DNA of 64,000 nt from Microbulbifer bruguierae (GCF_029869925.1 NZ_CP118605.1:372001-436000); one strand, 5' to 3'. Positions 28,015-38,025 are shown, numbered from the stretch's first letter. Made by a program: numbers and translations. Notes: generated by a model not told the origin, from the sequence alone.

Positions 28015-28045
28015 AAAAAAGCGACCTTTCCAGGTCGCTTTTTTT
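28015..28045 (+). terminator. terminator of ppsA
   Basis: GCGACCT / AGGTCGC stem, loop TTCC, flanked by six A's and seven T's, about 40 bp after the stop. Confidence 0.95.
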
Positions 28046-28245
28046 GTGTCTGTCCGTGAAACAATTTCCTAAAGTCTTGCGCAGGTTTGCAAACGAGGAT
28101 TTGTTGAATGGGCATCCTTGTTCTTGTGAACATCAGGCAATTACCTTAAGTGCATTGCCAAACCCGATAAAACCCGCTTTTCGGCATAAAAAGTATTCTA
28201 AGCGTGGAGAGCCCGCTCAATAGAATCGAAAGAGTCCCTGTTATA
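28046..28245 (+). other. rest of the 342-bp gap between ppsA and the L,D-transpeptidase gene
   Basis: Apart from the ppsA terminator on its left and the promoter with a LexA-like box on its right, I see no gene, repeat or strong hairpin in this stretch. Confidence 0.5.
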
Positions 28246-28279
28246 TCGAGAGTTTCAGGGGGACTGTTTATACAAACAG
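28246..28279 (+). promoter_or_regulatory. promoter with an overlapping LexA (SOS) box
   Basis: CTGT-N8-ACAG at 28264-28279, preceded by A as in the E. coli consensus, with an A/T-rich spacer TTATACAA. It covers the -10 (TATACA, 28269-28274); a -35 TCGAGA (28246-28251) is 17 bp upstream, matching four of six bases. The site is 35 bp before the transpeptidase ATG, so bound LexA would block the promoter. Confidence 0.65.
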
Positions 28280-28314
28280 GAATCTTCGATTGAAGTATTG
28301 ATTGAGGTGTTGTC

Positions 28315-29013
28315 ATGCAAAAATCTTCGTCGTCTACGCCAGAAAAATATCTCACAGAGCTGATACCTCTTGCCTGTGCCGGCGATCTGTCGGCAAGTGG
28401 AACCGCAACATCGGGTTATTACCGCAGTGTTGCCGCTGCCGACAAGGCCTCCCGGGAGATGCATCGACTGCTGGTGGCTGCCATGCTATTTGTGGGCGTT
28501 CTCGTTGGCAGCCTGTGGCCGAGCTTGGGGAATGCGTATACGGGAACCAACTGGTTCGATGACGACGCAGCGATGCATTCGTCCGGTTCACCGTCGATCC
28601 GGATCAACCTTAGTGAACAGAAGGCGTACTTCTATAAAGGTAGCCGTCTCGTTGGCGTGTCTAACGTATCGTCGGGAAAGGCCGGCTTTCGAACCAGTGC
28701 GGGCCACTTCCGGGTACTGGCCAAGCGTCCCAACCACCGCTCCACCATTTACGGCAGCTATGTAGACCGCAGTACCGGAAGGGTGGTGAAGGCAGACGTG
28801 GATACCCGCAAGCATCGCCGTCCTCCGGGCACCTACTACCGCGGCGCGAAAATGAATCACTATATCCGCTTTAATGGTGGTATCGGACTGCACGCATCGG
28901 GGCATGTTCCGCGCTACCCCGCGTCCCACGGGTGTGTGCGTATGCCGCCGCATATGGCGCAAAAGTTCTTCCAATATGCCCGCGTCGGAATGCCTGTTCG
29001 CGTGAGTTATTGA
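28315..29013 (+). CDS. L,D-transpeptidase (YkuD domain), probably SOS-controlled
   Basis: Envelope enzyme of 232 residues expected to form 3-3 cross-links in peptidoglycan or to attach or release proteins at meso-DAP. A polar N-terminal stretch of about 50 residues precedes one membrane segment (about 52-71), then the YkuD domain, starting SIRINLSEQKAYFYKG. The catalytic signature is complete: H193 in GLHASG and C207 in SHGCVRM. No LysM or other wall-binding domain is seen. GAGGTG ends five bases before ATG 28315, supporting the long form with its unusual cytoplasmic tail. The LexA-like box at its promoter hints at use after DNA damage. Confidence 0.92.
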   Translation: MQKSSSSTPEKYLTELIPLACAGDLSASGTATSGYYRSVAAADKASREMHRLLVAAMLFVGVLVGSLWPSLGNAYTGTNWFDDDAAMHSSGSPSIRINLSEQKAYFYKGSRLVGVSNVSSGKAGFRTSAGHFRVLAKRPNHRSTIYGSYVDRSTGRVVKADVDTRKHRRPPGTYYRGAKMNHYIRFNGGIGLHASGHVPRYPASHGCVRMPPHMAQKFFQYARVGMPVRVSY

Positions 29014-29079
29014 AGCAGGCCTCCAGCAGGAGTGAAGGGATGTAGTGATTGTGCGGATATTTTCCGTTGCAGCACGTGC

Positions 29080-29120
29080 AAATGCCGGGATTATCCATCA
29101 GGGTAATACCCGGCATTTTT
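29080..29120 (+). terminator. terminator of the L,D-transpeptidase gene
   Basis: AAATGCCGGG pairs with CCCGGCATTT, and the pairing continues inward with a one-base bulge (ATTATCC / GGGTAAT). Five T's end the structure. Confidence 0.85.
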
Positions 29121-29205
29121 ATAGGTGCGCTGTGTTGCCTATCTGCAAGCGCTATGATGGCAGCCACCTATATATGCACTGATTTTTACTCCAAGGAGGC
29201 GATCC

Positions 29206-29706
29206 ATGAGCCAGCGTATTTCCACCCCGGACCTGTGCGATGAATACCCGGACCTGATACAGGTGCTGGAACCCATGTTCATTAACTACGGCGGTAAAGA
29301 GCAATTTGGGGGAGAGATCGTCACCATCAAATGCTTTGAAGACAATTCACTGGTGCGGGAACAGGTGGCTAAGGCGGGCAGGGGCAAAGTGCTGGTGGTG
29401 GATGCGGGCGGCTCCATGCGGCGCGCGTGTCTCGGTGATCTGCTGGCTGAAAAGGCCTGCGTCAATGGGTGGGAGGGGATCCTGATGTACGGGTGTATCC
29501 GCGATGTGGATGCCATTTCTGAGCTAGAGTTAGGAGTACAGGCGCTGGGAAGCCACCCTATGAAAACCGATAAAAAAGGTATCGGCGAACTTAACGTTGC
29601 GGTGACTTTTGGCGGCGTCACCTTTAAACCGGGAGAGTATGTGTACGCTGATAATAACGGTGTGATAGTTTCTCCCCAATCACTTATAGAAATTGGAAAT
29701 ATCTGA
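29206..29706 (+). CDS. rraA: ribonuclease E activity regulator RraA
   Basis: RraA binds the C-terminal scaffold of RNase E and inhibits RNA decay; the fold is shared with HMG/CHA aldolases. It has 166 residues. Recognisable segments are [19 protein letters not shown] near the N-terminus, [19 protein letters not shown], and [10 protein letters not shown], with KTDKKGIGE further on. AAGGAGG lies nine bases before ATG 29206. Its last 14 bases overlap the start of the EamA transporter gene. An aldolase role is possible for distant members, but the length and motifs fit RraA proper. Confidence 0.93.
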   Translation: MSQRISTPDLCDEYPDLIQVLEPMFINYGGKEQFGGEIVTIKCFEDNSLVREQVAKAGRGKVLVVDAGGSMRRACLGDLLAEKACVNGWEGILMYGCIRDVDAISELELGVQALGSHPMKTDKKGIGELNVAVTFGGVTFKPGEYVYADNNGVIVSPQSLIEIGNI

Positions 29707-30535
29707 GCCTGCCTTATTTGCGCTGATCCTGCTGTCTGCGCTTGCTCACGCCGTATGGAATGCGGTTGTCAAACACAGCGAAGAAGGATTTCTACAACTG
29801 GCGATGATTCGCAGTGTCGGCCTGCTTGTGGGTGCGGCACTGGCTACCCAGTTGCCGCTGCCGGGAGAGAATGCGCTGGGGTTTCTGCTCGGCGGGGCCT
29901 TCTTTCAATACCTGTATTTCTACCTGCTTTCCCGTTCCTATCTAGCGCTGGATTATGGCACCGCATACCCCATGGCACGCGGGGTAACCCCGCTTATGGT
30001 TGCTACCGCCGCGCTTCTATTTCTGGATGAGTCTCTGCAGCCATTGCAGTTGACCGGTATTTTGCTGGTTACTTGCGGTATTTTTGCCCTGATCATGAAG
30101 GAGCTTCGCGTCAGCGGGAAAGGAATTTTCTATTCCCTGGGTACGGGTATTGCCATTACCGGGTACACCACATTGGGGGCTGCTGGCGTGCGCACCGTAG
30201 AGAATCCCCTTAGTTATGTGGCCTGGCTCGAAATCCTGTCTGGTGGCGGCATCATACTCACGGTTCTGCTCACCCGGCCGCTGATCGGGTTCGCCTTTGC
30301 TCGCACCCACTTTGTCCGTAGCTCGGTTTCCGGGGTACTGGCGACCTGCGGCTTTGGCATCGCACTGTGGGCCACCTCCGTAATGCCGGTGGCGGCAGTT
30401 GCCGCCACCCGTGAAGTCAGTATTCTGTTTGCCGCGGTAATATCCGTGGTGCTGCTGAATGAACGCTTCTCCGCGCACAGGGTATTTGCCGCGTTGATAA
30501 TTTTTACTGGCATTGGCACTCTGGCACTTGCCTGA
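29693..30535 (+). CDS. EamA/DMT superfamily transporter
   Basis: Inner-membrane protein of 280 residues with about ten membrane segments in two EamA repeats (roughly 1-130 and 145-280); typical pieces are [14 protein letters not shown] and [18 protein letters not shown]. Such proteins export or import small metabolites; the substrate is unknown. The only plausible start is TTG 29693, inside the 3' end of rraA in another frame, so translation is probably coupled to rraA. A functional link to RNA decay is not suggested by the sequence. Confidence 0.82.
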   Translation: MEISEPALFALILLSALAHAVWNAVVKHSEEGFLQLAMIRSVGLLVGAALATQLPLPGENALGFLLGGAFFQYLYFYLLSRSYLALDYGTAYPMARGVTPLMVATAALLFLDESLQPLQLTGILLVTCGIFALIMKELRVSGKGIFYSLGTGIAITGYTTLGAAGVRTVENPLSYVAWLEILSGGGIILTVLLTRPLIGFAFARTHFVRSSVSGVLATCGFGIALWATSVMPVAAVAATREVSILFAAVISVVLLNERFSAHRVFAALIIFTGIGTLALA

Positions 30536-30550
30536 TCGGCGTTTTGCCTA

Positions 30551-30586
30551 TAGTTGCAGGCTAACGTCTAGTTGCAGGCTAAAGTC
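30551..30586 (+). repeat. 18-bp tandem direct repeat before the acyl-CoA dehydrogenase gene
   Basis: Two adjacent copies of TAGTTGCAGGCTAACGTC (30551-30568 and 30569-30586) differ at one base. They lie 84-119 bp before the fadE start. They could be regulator sites on successive turns or a simple slippage duplication. Confidence 0.75.
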
Positions 30587-30669
30587 GCCGGTAAATCACC
30601 ATTCCTCACTGCGTGTCTACAGCGACGCCGCTGCTGTCGGCCAACAAATTTCTCAAACAAGGATAAGTA

Positions 30670-32892
30670 ATGAGTACCCTGCGCCAGAAGTGGATCACTA
30701 CCCCCCTGTTGAAATGGATCAAAAAGGTCTTGCCGCCAATCTCGGATACCGAACGGGAGGCGATGGAGGCGGGAGAGGTATGGTGGGACGCACAACTCCT
30801 TTCGGGTAAGCCAGACTGGGAACAGTTACTGAATATGGGGCCACCTGAACTGAGCGAGGCAGAACAGGCTTTTCTTAACGGGCCGGTAGAGGAACTCTGC
30901 CGTATGCTCGACGACTGGCAGATCTCCTACGAAGACCACGATATATCCCCTGAAATCTGGGACTTCCTCAAGAAAAACCGCTTTTTCGGTATTATTATTC
31001 CCGAGCAATTTGGCGGCCTCGGCTTCTCCCCCTCGGCACATGCGCAAATCGTCACCAAGATTTCCACCCGCAGCACCACGGTCGGCGTCACTGTCATGGT
31101 GCCCAATTCTCTCGGCCCGGGAGAATTGCTGATGGCACATGGCACCGAAGCGCAAAAGAACTACTACCTGCCGCGACTGGCTGATGGACAGGAAATCCCC
31201 TGTTTTGGTCTCACCAGTCCGGAGGCCGGGTCCGATGCCGCTTCAATGGTCGACCATGGAGTGGTCTGCTACGAGGAGTATCAGGGCGAAAAGACCCTGG
31301 GTATGCGGGTGAACTGGCACAAACGCTATATCACCCTGGGGCCAGTGGCGACCATTCTCGGACTGGCCTTCAAGCTGTATGACCCGGAACACATTCTTGG
31401 TGATCAGGAGGAACTGGGCATCACCGTTGCTCTGGTGCCGACAGACACCCCCGGAGTAACCATTGGGCAGCGGCATATCCCCGCGTTGCAGGCGTTTATG
31501 AACGGTCCCAACTGGGGCAAGGACGTCTTTCTTCCCATGGACTGGATTATCGGCGGTCAGGAGAACATTGGCCGCGGCTGGCATATGTTGATGAGCGCGC
31601 TGGCTGCCGGGCGGGGCATCTCGCTGCCGTCGCTGTCTACTGGCGGGGCCAAACTCGCCGCGCGTACCACCGGTGCCTACGCCCACGTTCGCGAGCAGTT
31701 CGGGATTCCCATCGGCAAGTTCGAAGGCGTACAGCGTCGTCTTGCAGAAATTGCCGGTATTGCCTATGTACTGGATTCCGCCCACAAAACCACCACCCGC
31801 GCGCTGGATCAGGGGCGCAAGCCGGCCGTCATTTCTGCGATTATGAAGGCACATGCCACCAATGGACTGCGCCAGGCGATCAACGATGCCATGGACATTC
31901 ATGCGGGCAAGGCGGTCATCGATGGCCCGAGTAATTATCTGGGGAATGTGTACCGTGCTGTGCCGGTCGCTATTACGGTGGAAGGGGCCAATATCCTGAC
32001 CCGCAGCCTGATGATCTTCGGGCAGGGCGCCATCCGTTGTCATCCCTATCTGTTGCAGGAAATGGAGGCCGCCACCAACCCGGATCATGATGCCGGGGTG
32101 CAAGAGCTGGATGCATTGCTGCCGAAACATTTCCTGTTCCAGGTTAAAACTTTCGCCCGCGCGGTGTTCCACGGCTGGACCGGTGGGCTTTTTGCCAGCA
32201 GCCCGAAAGGCGTCGGCGATGCGACCAAGTACTATCGGCAGATGAACCGCTACTCGGCGGTACTGACGCTGGTGACCGAAATCTCACTGATGTCGCTGGG
32301 CGGTGAGCTCAAGCGCAAGGAAATGATTTCTGCACGGCTCGGAGATGTATTGAGCGAACTCTACCTGATGAGCTGCACACTGAAGCGATTCAAGGACGAC
32401 GGAAGCCCGAGGACAGATCGACCACTGCTGGAATTTGCCATGCGCTCCGGCTTTCACAATATTGAAGTGAGCCTGATTGAGGTCTTCCACAATTTCCCCC
32501 TGCGCTTTGTCGGACAGTTGATGCAGTTCCTGACCATGCCCTGGGGACACAGTATCCGCGCAGCTTCCGACCGTCAGGCACAGGCCTGCGCCAACCTGAT
32601 AATGGAACCCTCGGAAACCCGCGACCGTTTGACTGCCGGTGTATTCCCCGGTGTTACCGGTGACGGTATCGATATCGTCGAGAAGGCGTTTCTGAGCAGC
32701 CACGAAACGGCGGCTATTCGTGAAAAGATGAAGAAGGGCGGATTGCGTGCCTTGCGGCCGGATACCATCGACAAAGCCGTGGCCGATAAGCTGATTACCG
32801 AGGAGGAGGGCGCGCAGATCAAAGTAACCTTCGATGCAGTAGACAAGGCGATCCAGGTCGACCACTTCGAATCATTGTCCAAATCCGCCTGA
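30670..32892 (+). CDS. fadE: acyl-CoA dehydrogenase, FadE type
   Basis: FAD enzyme for the first step of fatty acid beta-oxidation. At 740 residues it belongs to the long FadE class with a C-terminal DUF1974-like extension rather than the 380-residue soluble class. Visible motifs: FGIIIPEQFGGLGFSPSAHA, CFGLTSPEAGSDAASM, GPNWGKDVFLPMDWIIGG, AGRGISLPSLSTGGAKLAAR, and VTVEGANILTRSLMIFGQG-like VEGANILTRSLMIFGQGAI. ATG 30670 follows AAGGATAAGT. The acetyl-CoA hydrolase/transferase gene begins 57 bp later on the same strand, so acetyl-CoA made by beta-oxidation and its handling may be co-expressed. Confidence 0.93.
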   Translation: MSTLRQKWITTPLLKWIKKVLPPISDTEREAMEAGEVWWDAQLLSGKPDWEQLLNMGPPELSEAEQAFLNGPVEELCRMLDDWQISYEDHDISPEIWDFLKKNRFFGIIIPEQFGGLGFSPSAHAQIVTKISTRSTTVGVTVMVPNSLGPGELLMAHGTEAQKNYYLPRLADGQEIPCFGLTSPEAGSDAASMVDHGVVCYEEYQGEKTLGMRVNWHKRYITLGPVATILGLAFKLYDPEHILGDQEELGITVALVPTDTPGVTIGQRHIPALQAFMNGPNWGKDVFLPMDWIIGGQENIGRGWHMLMSALAAGRGISLPSLSTGGAKLAARTTGAYAHVREQFGIPIGKFEGVQRRLAEIAGIAYVLDSAHKTTTRALDQGRKPAVISAIMKAHATNGLRQAINDAMDIHAGKAVIDGPSNYLGNVYRAVPVAITVEGANILTRSLMIFGQGAIRCHPYLLQEMEAATNPDHDAGVQELDALLPKHFLFQVKTFARAVFHGWTGGLFASSPKGVGDATKYYRQMNRYSAVLTLVTEISLMSLGGELKRKEMISARLGDVLSELYLMSCTLKRFKDDGSPRTDRPLLEFAMRSGFHNIEVSLIEVFHNFPLRFVGQLMQFLTMPWGHSIRAASDRQAQACANLIMEPSETRDRLTAGVFPGVTGDGIDIVEKAFLSSHETAAIREKMKKGGLRALRPDTIDKAVADKLITEEEGAQIKVTFDAVDKAIQVDHFESLSKSA

Positions 32893-32949
32893 TCGGGTGG
32901 TGTTGCACGCCACCAAATCAATCGGATTGCAAATCGCAGAGGGGTATCC

Positions 32950-35160
32950 ATGGCACAAGCGGATACGTTCAGCACCGCAGAGGCCTGTGTTGATGCGGTG
33001 CTTGCAAAGGTTGGCAAGCGGGTGGTGCTGGGGTTGCCACTGGCTATCGGCAAGGCCAACCACTTTGTCAATGCCATCTACGCGCGCGCGGAGCGCGATC
33101 CGGAAATTTCCCTTACGATCTTCACTGCCCTTACCCTGGAGCGCCCATCTGCCAGTAGCGAGTTGCAGCGGCGCTTTGTCCAGCCGCTGCTGGATCGTCT
33201 CTACAGTGACTACCAGGACCTTGCCTACAATCAGGCACGCCGCAAAGGCCTGTTGCCGAAGAATGTCGAAGTGTGTGAGTTTTTCATGCAGCCCGGCAGC
33301 TTCCTGCATTCTCCCTCCGCACAACAAAGCTATGTCAGCGCCAATTACACCCATGTACCCCGGGATCTTCTCGACAGGGGCGTCAATGTGGTCGCGCAGA
33401 TGGTGTCACCAGCGCCGGATGACAGCGGTGATTTCAGCCTGAGCAGTAATCCGGATCTAACCCTGCCATTGGTGGCGCTGGCGCAGGCGAGCGATTATCC
33501 GCACATCACCATGGTTGCGGAGGTGAATCCGCAGTTGCCGTTTCTCGGTGGGGATGCGCGGGTTGGGCGCAAGTTGTTTGATTTTATTCTTGAAGGCGAC
33601 ACCTTCGATTGCCAGATATTTCCGGCACCCAATCCACCGGTGCAGCTGACAGAGTATGCCCTGGCTTTCCATATCGCCGGTCTTATCAAGGACGGCGGCA
33701 CTTTGCAGATCGGCATCGGCGCCCTGGGAGACGCTATCTGCCATGTGTTGCGATTGCGTCACGGCAACAACCGGGATTACCGGGAAATCCTGCAGTCTTT
33801 GCACGGAGATGGCGAACATCGATTATGTAAATTGCCGCTTGAGCTGGGCGTCTTTGAGAACGGATTGTATGGTGCGAGTGAGATGGTAACCGAAGGTTTC
33901 CTGCACCTGCGCCGGGCCGGTGTACTCAAGCGAGAAGTCTGTGGCGATGCGTCGCTGCAACAGCTGTTGAACGCCGGCAAAGTAAGTGACGTCGTGGATG
34001 AGAAGCTGCTGATTGCACTGCGAGAGGCGGGGCGCGTGCAGTGTCCACTCCGCGAGGAGGACACCAAATTCCTTCAGGCTATGGGTATCGTCGACCCCAG
34101 TTACAGTTGGCGAGGGCATAAATTTCTCGACCAAAACGGGGAGCTTGAAGAGTGCGACCTGCACAGCAGTGGCGGGCGAAAAAAATTGCTCGGCGCCTGC
34201 GCGGGCCGGAAGCTTCCAGGTACCTGGTTGCACGGTGGCTTTTATCTCGGCTCGGGCGCCATGTATAAAGCACTGCGGGAATTGCCCGCGGGTGAAATGG
34301 CCGGAATCAATATGACCGCGATCGATTTCATCAACGAGTTACAGCAGGACAGGGCGCTCAAAATCGCCCAACGCCAACACGCGCGGTTCGTGAATTCCGC
34401 GATGATGGTTACCCTGAATGGGGCGGTGATTTCCGATGGTTTGGAAAATGCGCAGGTGGTTAGCGGCGTTGGGGGCCAATACAACTTTGTCGCCATGGCC
34501 CATGAGCTGCCCGGGGCCCGTTCTATTATTACCCTTCCTAGTACCCGCCAGAGCGCGGGGCATATCCGCAGCAACCTGGTGTGGGAATATCCCCACTGCA
34601 CCATCCCCCGTCATTTGCGGGATATCGTGGTAACTGAGTACGGCGTGGCTGACTTACGGGGTAAATGCGATCGCGATGTGATCGTCGCCTTGCTGTGTAT
34701 TACCGATTCGCGCTTTCAGCAGGAGTTGCTGGAGAAGGCCAAATCAGCCCACAAAGTAGAGGGGGGCTATGAAATTCCTGCTGAATTTACCAACAACACC
34801 CCGGAACGTATTCGGTCCGTGTTCCAGCAGGGACATCGCCGGCAGCTGCTACCTTACTACCCGCTGGGGACCGACTTGACTCGTGAAGAGGCGCAGCTAG
34901 CCATAGGACTCAAGGCGCTAAAGGAAGAGGGACGGAAAATCTGGGAACTATGGCCGCTGCTGCGCCGGGGGCGCAAGGTGTGCAAAAGCCAGGCGCCAGA
35001 GTACCGGGACATTCACGCCTGTCTCGAGCGTATGGAATTTGAATACAGCGATACATTCGAGCATCGTCTCGAGGCATATCTTGTGGCGGGGTCTCTACTG
35101 CTCAACCTGGACAATGACCGCCTGCTAGGGGATGTCACAGATCCGACCGCCGCGGAGTAA
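32950..35160 (+). CDS. acetyl-CoA hydrolase/transferase family protein
   Basis: Class I CoA-transferase-like protein of 736 residues, longer than the 500-residue SpcoA transferases. The first 230 residues and the last 100 flank a family core with IGIGALGDAICHVL, a catalytic-type Glu in GVFENGLYG (E302), GGFYLGSGAMY, SGVGGQYNFVAMAHEL and TEYGVADLRGKCDRD. It may move CoA between acetate and another acid, or hydrolyse acetyl-CoA; the sequence does not decide. It follows fadE by 57 bp and lies near ackA-pta, which fits acetate/acyl-CoA overflow handling. Confidence 0.85.
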   Translation: MAQADTFSTAEACVDAVLAKVGKRVVLGLPLAIGKANHFVNAIYARAERDPEISLTIFTALTLERPSASSELQRRFVQPLLDRLYSDYQDLAYNQARRKGLLPKNVEVCEFFMQPGSFLHSPSAQQSYVSANYTHVPRDLLDRGVNVVAQMVSPAPDDSGDFSLSSNPDLTLPLVALAQASDYPHITMVAEVNPQLPFLGGDARVGRKLFDFILEGDTFDCQIFPAPNPPVQLTEYALAFHIAGLIKDGGTLQIGIGALGDAICHVLRLRHGNNRDYREILQSLHGDGEHRLCKLPLELGVFENGLYGASEMVTEGFLHLRRAGVLKREVCGDASLQQLLNAGKVSDVVDEKLLIALREAGRVQCPLREEDTKFLQAMGIVDPSYSWRGHKFLDQNGELEECDLHSSGGRKKLLGACAGRKLPGTWLHGGFYLGSGAMYKALRELPAGEMAGINMTAIDFINELQQDRALKIAQRQHARFVNSAMMVTLNGAVISDGLENAQVVSGVGGQYNFVAMAHELPGARSIITLPSTRQSAGHIRSNLVWEYPHCTIPRHLRDIVVTEYGVADLRGKCDRDVIVALLCITDSRFQQELLEKAKSAHKVEGGYEIPAEFTNNTPERIRSVFQQGHRRQLLPYYPLGTDLTREEAQLAIGLKALKEEGRKIWELWPLLRRGRKVCKSQAPEYRDIHACLERMEFEYSDTFEHRLEAYLVAGSLLLNLDNDRLLGDVTDPTAAE

Positions 35161-35260
35161 CCAGCAACCCAAGGATTCACCCATATTCGGGGGCATCTGT
35201 CCTGTGCGTTTGTTGAATCCTTTCTAACCCAGGCTAAGCATTTGGTCTAAATTTGTGAAT

Positions 35261-35285
35261 AATCCGCATAAGTAGATAGCGGATT
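35261..35285. repeat. inverted repeat before the cupin gene
   Basis: AATCCGC (35261-35267) and GCGGATT (35279-35285) are separated by 11 bp, about 85 bp before the cupin start. The layout fits a dimeric repressor site or a weak hairpin. Confidence 0.4.
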
Positions 35286-35370
35286 GTCGGGCTAATCATT
35301 GCCCGCTGGCGTCAATGAATGCGGTGTTGAGCCAGTTCCGGATTCGATTTATCGGTAGGAGTGACATTTC

Positions 35371-35787
35371 ATGGATATGAAGATTTACCGTGTTGGGTCC
35401 CAGCCATCGATCGCTGGTCCTGAAGCAACCTTTACGGGAAATGTCCGGATCGATCCGTTGTTCAGCCCTACTGAGCCAGCTCGAACTTCCGCCGCGTTGG
35501 TGATTTTTGAGCCGGGCGCCCGTTCAGCCTGGCATACCCATCCTCTGGGCCAACATCTCATCGTCACTGCTGGTTGTGGCTGGACTCAATGTTGGGGTGG
35601 GCCCAAAAGGGAGATCCGTGCGGGGGATGTTGTGTTCTGTAACTGCGGTAAAAAGCATTGGCACGGGGCTACCGATACCACCAGCATGAGCCACATTGCG
35701 ATCCAGGAAGCGCTTGACGGTTCTCCAGTGAATTGGCTGGAGAAAGTAAGTGATGAGCAATACCACTCTCCAGTAGAGACTGATTGA
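35371..35787 (+). CDS. cupin-domain protein of the manganese-dependent hydroxynitrile lyase-like group
   Basis: Single-domain cupin of 138 residues. The metal site is visible: WHTHPLGQ gives two His and the Gln, and KHWHGA gives the third His. The overall pattern, [20 protein letters not shown] at the start and [20 protein letters not shown] at the end, matches the bacterial cupins of which some show (R)-hydroxynitrile lyase activity in vitro. Their natural role is unknown. The segment before the third His has Cys residues (VFCNCGKKH) where relatives have a Ser-Pro-Gly turn, which is unusual. It is alone on the plus strand, convergent with pta. Confidence 0.85.
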   Translation: MDMKIYRVGSQPSIAGPEATFTGNVRIDPLFSPTEPARTSAALVIFEPGARSAWHTHPLGQHLIVTAGCGWTQCWGGPKREIRAGDVVFCNCGKKHWHGATDTTSMSHIAIQEALDGSPVNWLEKVSDEQYHSPVETD

Positions 35788-35823
35788 GAGCGCTTTCTGG
35801 GCTGGTCATGACAAAAAGCGCTC
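35788..35823. repeat. inverted repeat between the cupin and pta genes
   Basis: GAGCGCTTT (35788-35796) pairs with AAAGCGCTC (35815-35823) over an 18-base loop, starting at the cupin stop codon. It could serve as a weak terminator for the convergent genes, though no T-run follows. Confidence 0.45.
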
Positions 35824-35883
35824 GGGAGCTTGTGAGGTGTCAATGATCGAAATGTTACCTTTGAAGTAGTTCATAAGGAGCTT

Positions 35884-38022
35884 CTACTTTAACTGACTGG
35901 CCTGTATCGCGGTGAGTGCAATGGTATAGACGATGTCGTCCACCAGCGCACCCCGCGATAAATCGTTAACCGGCTTGCGCATGCCCTGTAACATCGGGCC
36001 AATACTGATCAGGTCTGCACTGCGTTGTACGGCCTTGTAGGTGGTATTGCCGGTATTCAGGTCGGGGAAAATAAATACGGTTGCGCGTCCCGCCACCGGA
36101 CTGTCCGGGGCTTTTTTCCTCGCTACATTTTCCATGATCGCGGCGTCGTACTGCAGCGGCCCATCGATAATCAGGTCGGGCCTTTTTTCCTGTGCGAGTT
36201 TGGTCGCTTCGCGCACTTTTTCCACATCGCTGCCACTGCCGGAAGTTCCGGTAGAGTAGCTGATCATGGCTACTCTGGGTTCGATACCAAATGCGCTCGC
36301 AGAGTCGGCGGACTGAATGGCGATATCCGCCAGTTCCTGCGCATCCGGATCGGGGTTGATCGCGCAGTCGCCATAAACCAGCACCTGATCTGGCAATAGC
36401 ATAAAAAACACCGAAGAAACCAGGGCCGCGCCCGGTGCGGTCTTGATCAGTTGCAGCGCGGGACGGATGGTATTGGCGGTGGTGTGGACTGCGCCGGAGA
36501 CCAGACCGTCCACTTCGCCTTCCGCCAGCATCATGGTGCCTAGCACCACATTGTCCTGCAGCTGCTCCTTGGCGACGATTTCGGTCAGCCCCTTGCTTTT
36601 GCGTAGCTTCACCATTGGCTCAACGTACTTACCGCGCGCACTGCGCGGATCGATGATTTCGATCTTGTCGTTGAGACTGAGTCCTTGCTGTTCAGCAACC
36701 CGGTGTATTTCTTTCGGATCGCCCAGCAATACCGGCCGCGCGATACCGCGCTCGGCACAGATCAGTGCGGCTTTCACGGTGCGTGGCTCATCGCCCTCCG
36801 GCAATACAATACGCTTGTTGGCGCGCCGGGCCAGTTCGGTGAGATGAAAGCGGAAAGCCGGCGGTGACAGGCGCTTGGGGCGATTGGAGTCGCGGCCAAG
36901 AGATTCCACCCAGTGGTTGTCGAGGTGGCCGGCGATAAAGTCCTGGACCTTTTCGATACGCTCCAGGTCATCGGTGGGAGTCTCGGTATTGAAGGACTGT
37001 AACTGCAGAGCCGTCTGCCAGGTATTGGTGCCAACCAGAATCACCGGTAAACCGGTTTCCATGGCCGGTGCGCAGAGCTTGCGTACCTGTGGCTCGAGGT
37101 AATAAGCACCGGTTAACAGCAGGCAGCCGATTTTTACTCCGTTCATGGCTGCCAGACAGGCGGCGACGATAACATCGGGCCGGTCCCCGGACGTTACCAG
37201 CATGGAGCCGGGCTCAAAGCGATAAATCATGTTTGCCAGCGAGCGGGAGCAGAAGGTGATACTGCGCAGCCTGCGTGTTTCCAGTTCCCCGTAATTGATG
37301 ACTTCGGCGGAAAAATGATCGGCGAGGTCCTTGGCGCGGGGCGCTATCAGGTCTGCGTTCCAGGGAATACAGCCGATGATCGGCAGTGGACTCTTGCCAA
37401 ACAGAGCAAGAATTTCCAGGTTGCCGCGGCGCGCTCTCGGCGCCTCGAACATGCCGGTAATATCCGCGCCGGGGGTGTCCGGTAGCTGGGAGGGGGCGCC
37501 AACCTTGTTGACAATACAGCCGACCACACGCCCAGATTTGGCACCGCCAAAACTGGCCATGGCCATTTCCAGCCGGTCTTTCAGCTGCTGGGTGGAGTCG
37601 AGGTTCGGACATACCACCAGCACGATTTCCGCGTCCAGGGTTTTGGCAATCTGCAGATTCAGCTGGCTTGCCAGCTGGTTTTCCGCATTGGGTACCAGTC
37701 CCTCGACAATCGCGACATCGGCGACTCTGGCGCACTCCTGAAAGCGTGCGAGTATGTCCTCAAGCAGCTCCGAAAGATCTCCGCGCCCGATCATGGATTC
37801 AGCGTGTTGCATGCTGAATGAATCGGGGACGTTGAGGCTGGAGGCACTGCGCAATATTTCATTGCTGCGATCGCGGTGCTTTTCGTTTTTCACCGCTTCG
37901 GTGACGGGCTTGAAAAAACTGACGCTGACACCGTTGCGCTCCAGCGCGCGCAGGGTCCCGAGACTAACAGAAGTGATGCCGACGCCGGAGCTGATCGGCA
38001 CCAGCATAATCGTGCGAGACAT
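35884..38022 (-). CDS. pta: phosphate acetyltransferase, long form
   Basis: Interconverts acetyl-CoA and acetyl phosphate. The 712-residue protein has the three-part layout of E. coli Pta: an N-terminal P-loop-like domain whose nucleotide loop is degenerate ([11 protein letters not shown]), a DRTGG domain in the middle, and the C-terminal catalytic domain from about residue 385, with [16 protein letters not shown] and [17 protein letters not shown]. It begins three bases after the ackA stop, so ackA-pta is an operon. With AckA it provides acetate excretion or low-affinity acetate uptake. Confidence 0.96.
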   Translation of the reverse strand: MSRTIMLVPISSGVGITSVSLGTLRALERNGVSVSFFKPVTEAVKNEKHRDRSNEILRSASSLNVPDSFSMQHAESMIGRGDLSELLEDILARFQECARVADVAIVEGLVPNAENQLASQLNLQIAKTLDAEIVLVVCPNLDSTQQLKDRLEMAMASFGGAKSGRVVGCIVNKVGAPSQLPDTPGADITGMFEAPRARRGNLEILALFGKSPLPIIGCIPWNADLIAPRAKDLADHFSAEVINYGELETRRLRSITFCSRSLANMIYRFEPGSMLVTSGDRPDVIVAACLAAMNGVKIGCLLLTGAYYLEPQVRKLCAPAMETGLPVILVGTNTWQTALQLQSFNTETPTDDLERIEKVQDFIAGHLDNHWVESLGRDSNRPKRLSPPAFRFHLTELARRANKRIVLPEGDEPRTVKAALICAERGIARPVLLGDPKEIHRVAEQQGLSLNDKIEIIDPRSARGKYVEPMVKLRKSKGLTEIVAKEQLQDNVVLGTMMLAEGEVDGLVSGAVHTTANTIRPALQLIKTAPGAALVSSVFFMLLPDQVLVYGDCAINPDPDAQELADIAIQSADSASAFGIEPRVAMISYSTGTSGSGSDVEKVREATKLAQEKRPDLIIDGPLQYDAAIMENVARKKAPDSPVAGRATVFIFPDLNTGNTTYKAVQRSADLISIGPMLQGMRKPVNDLSRGALVDDIVYTIALTAIQASQLK

Positions 38023-38025
38023 GCC

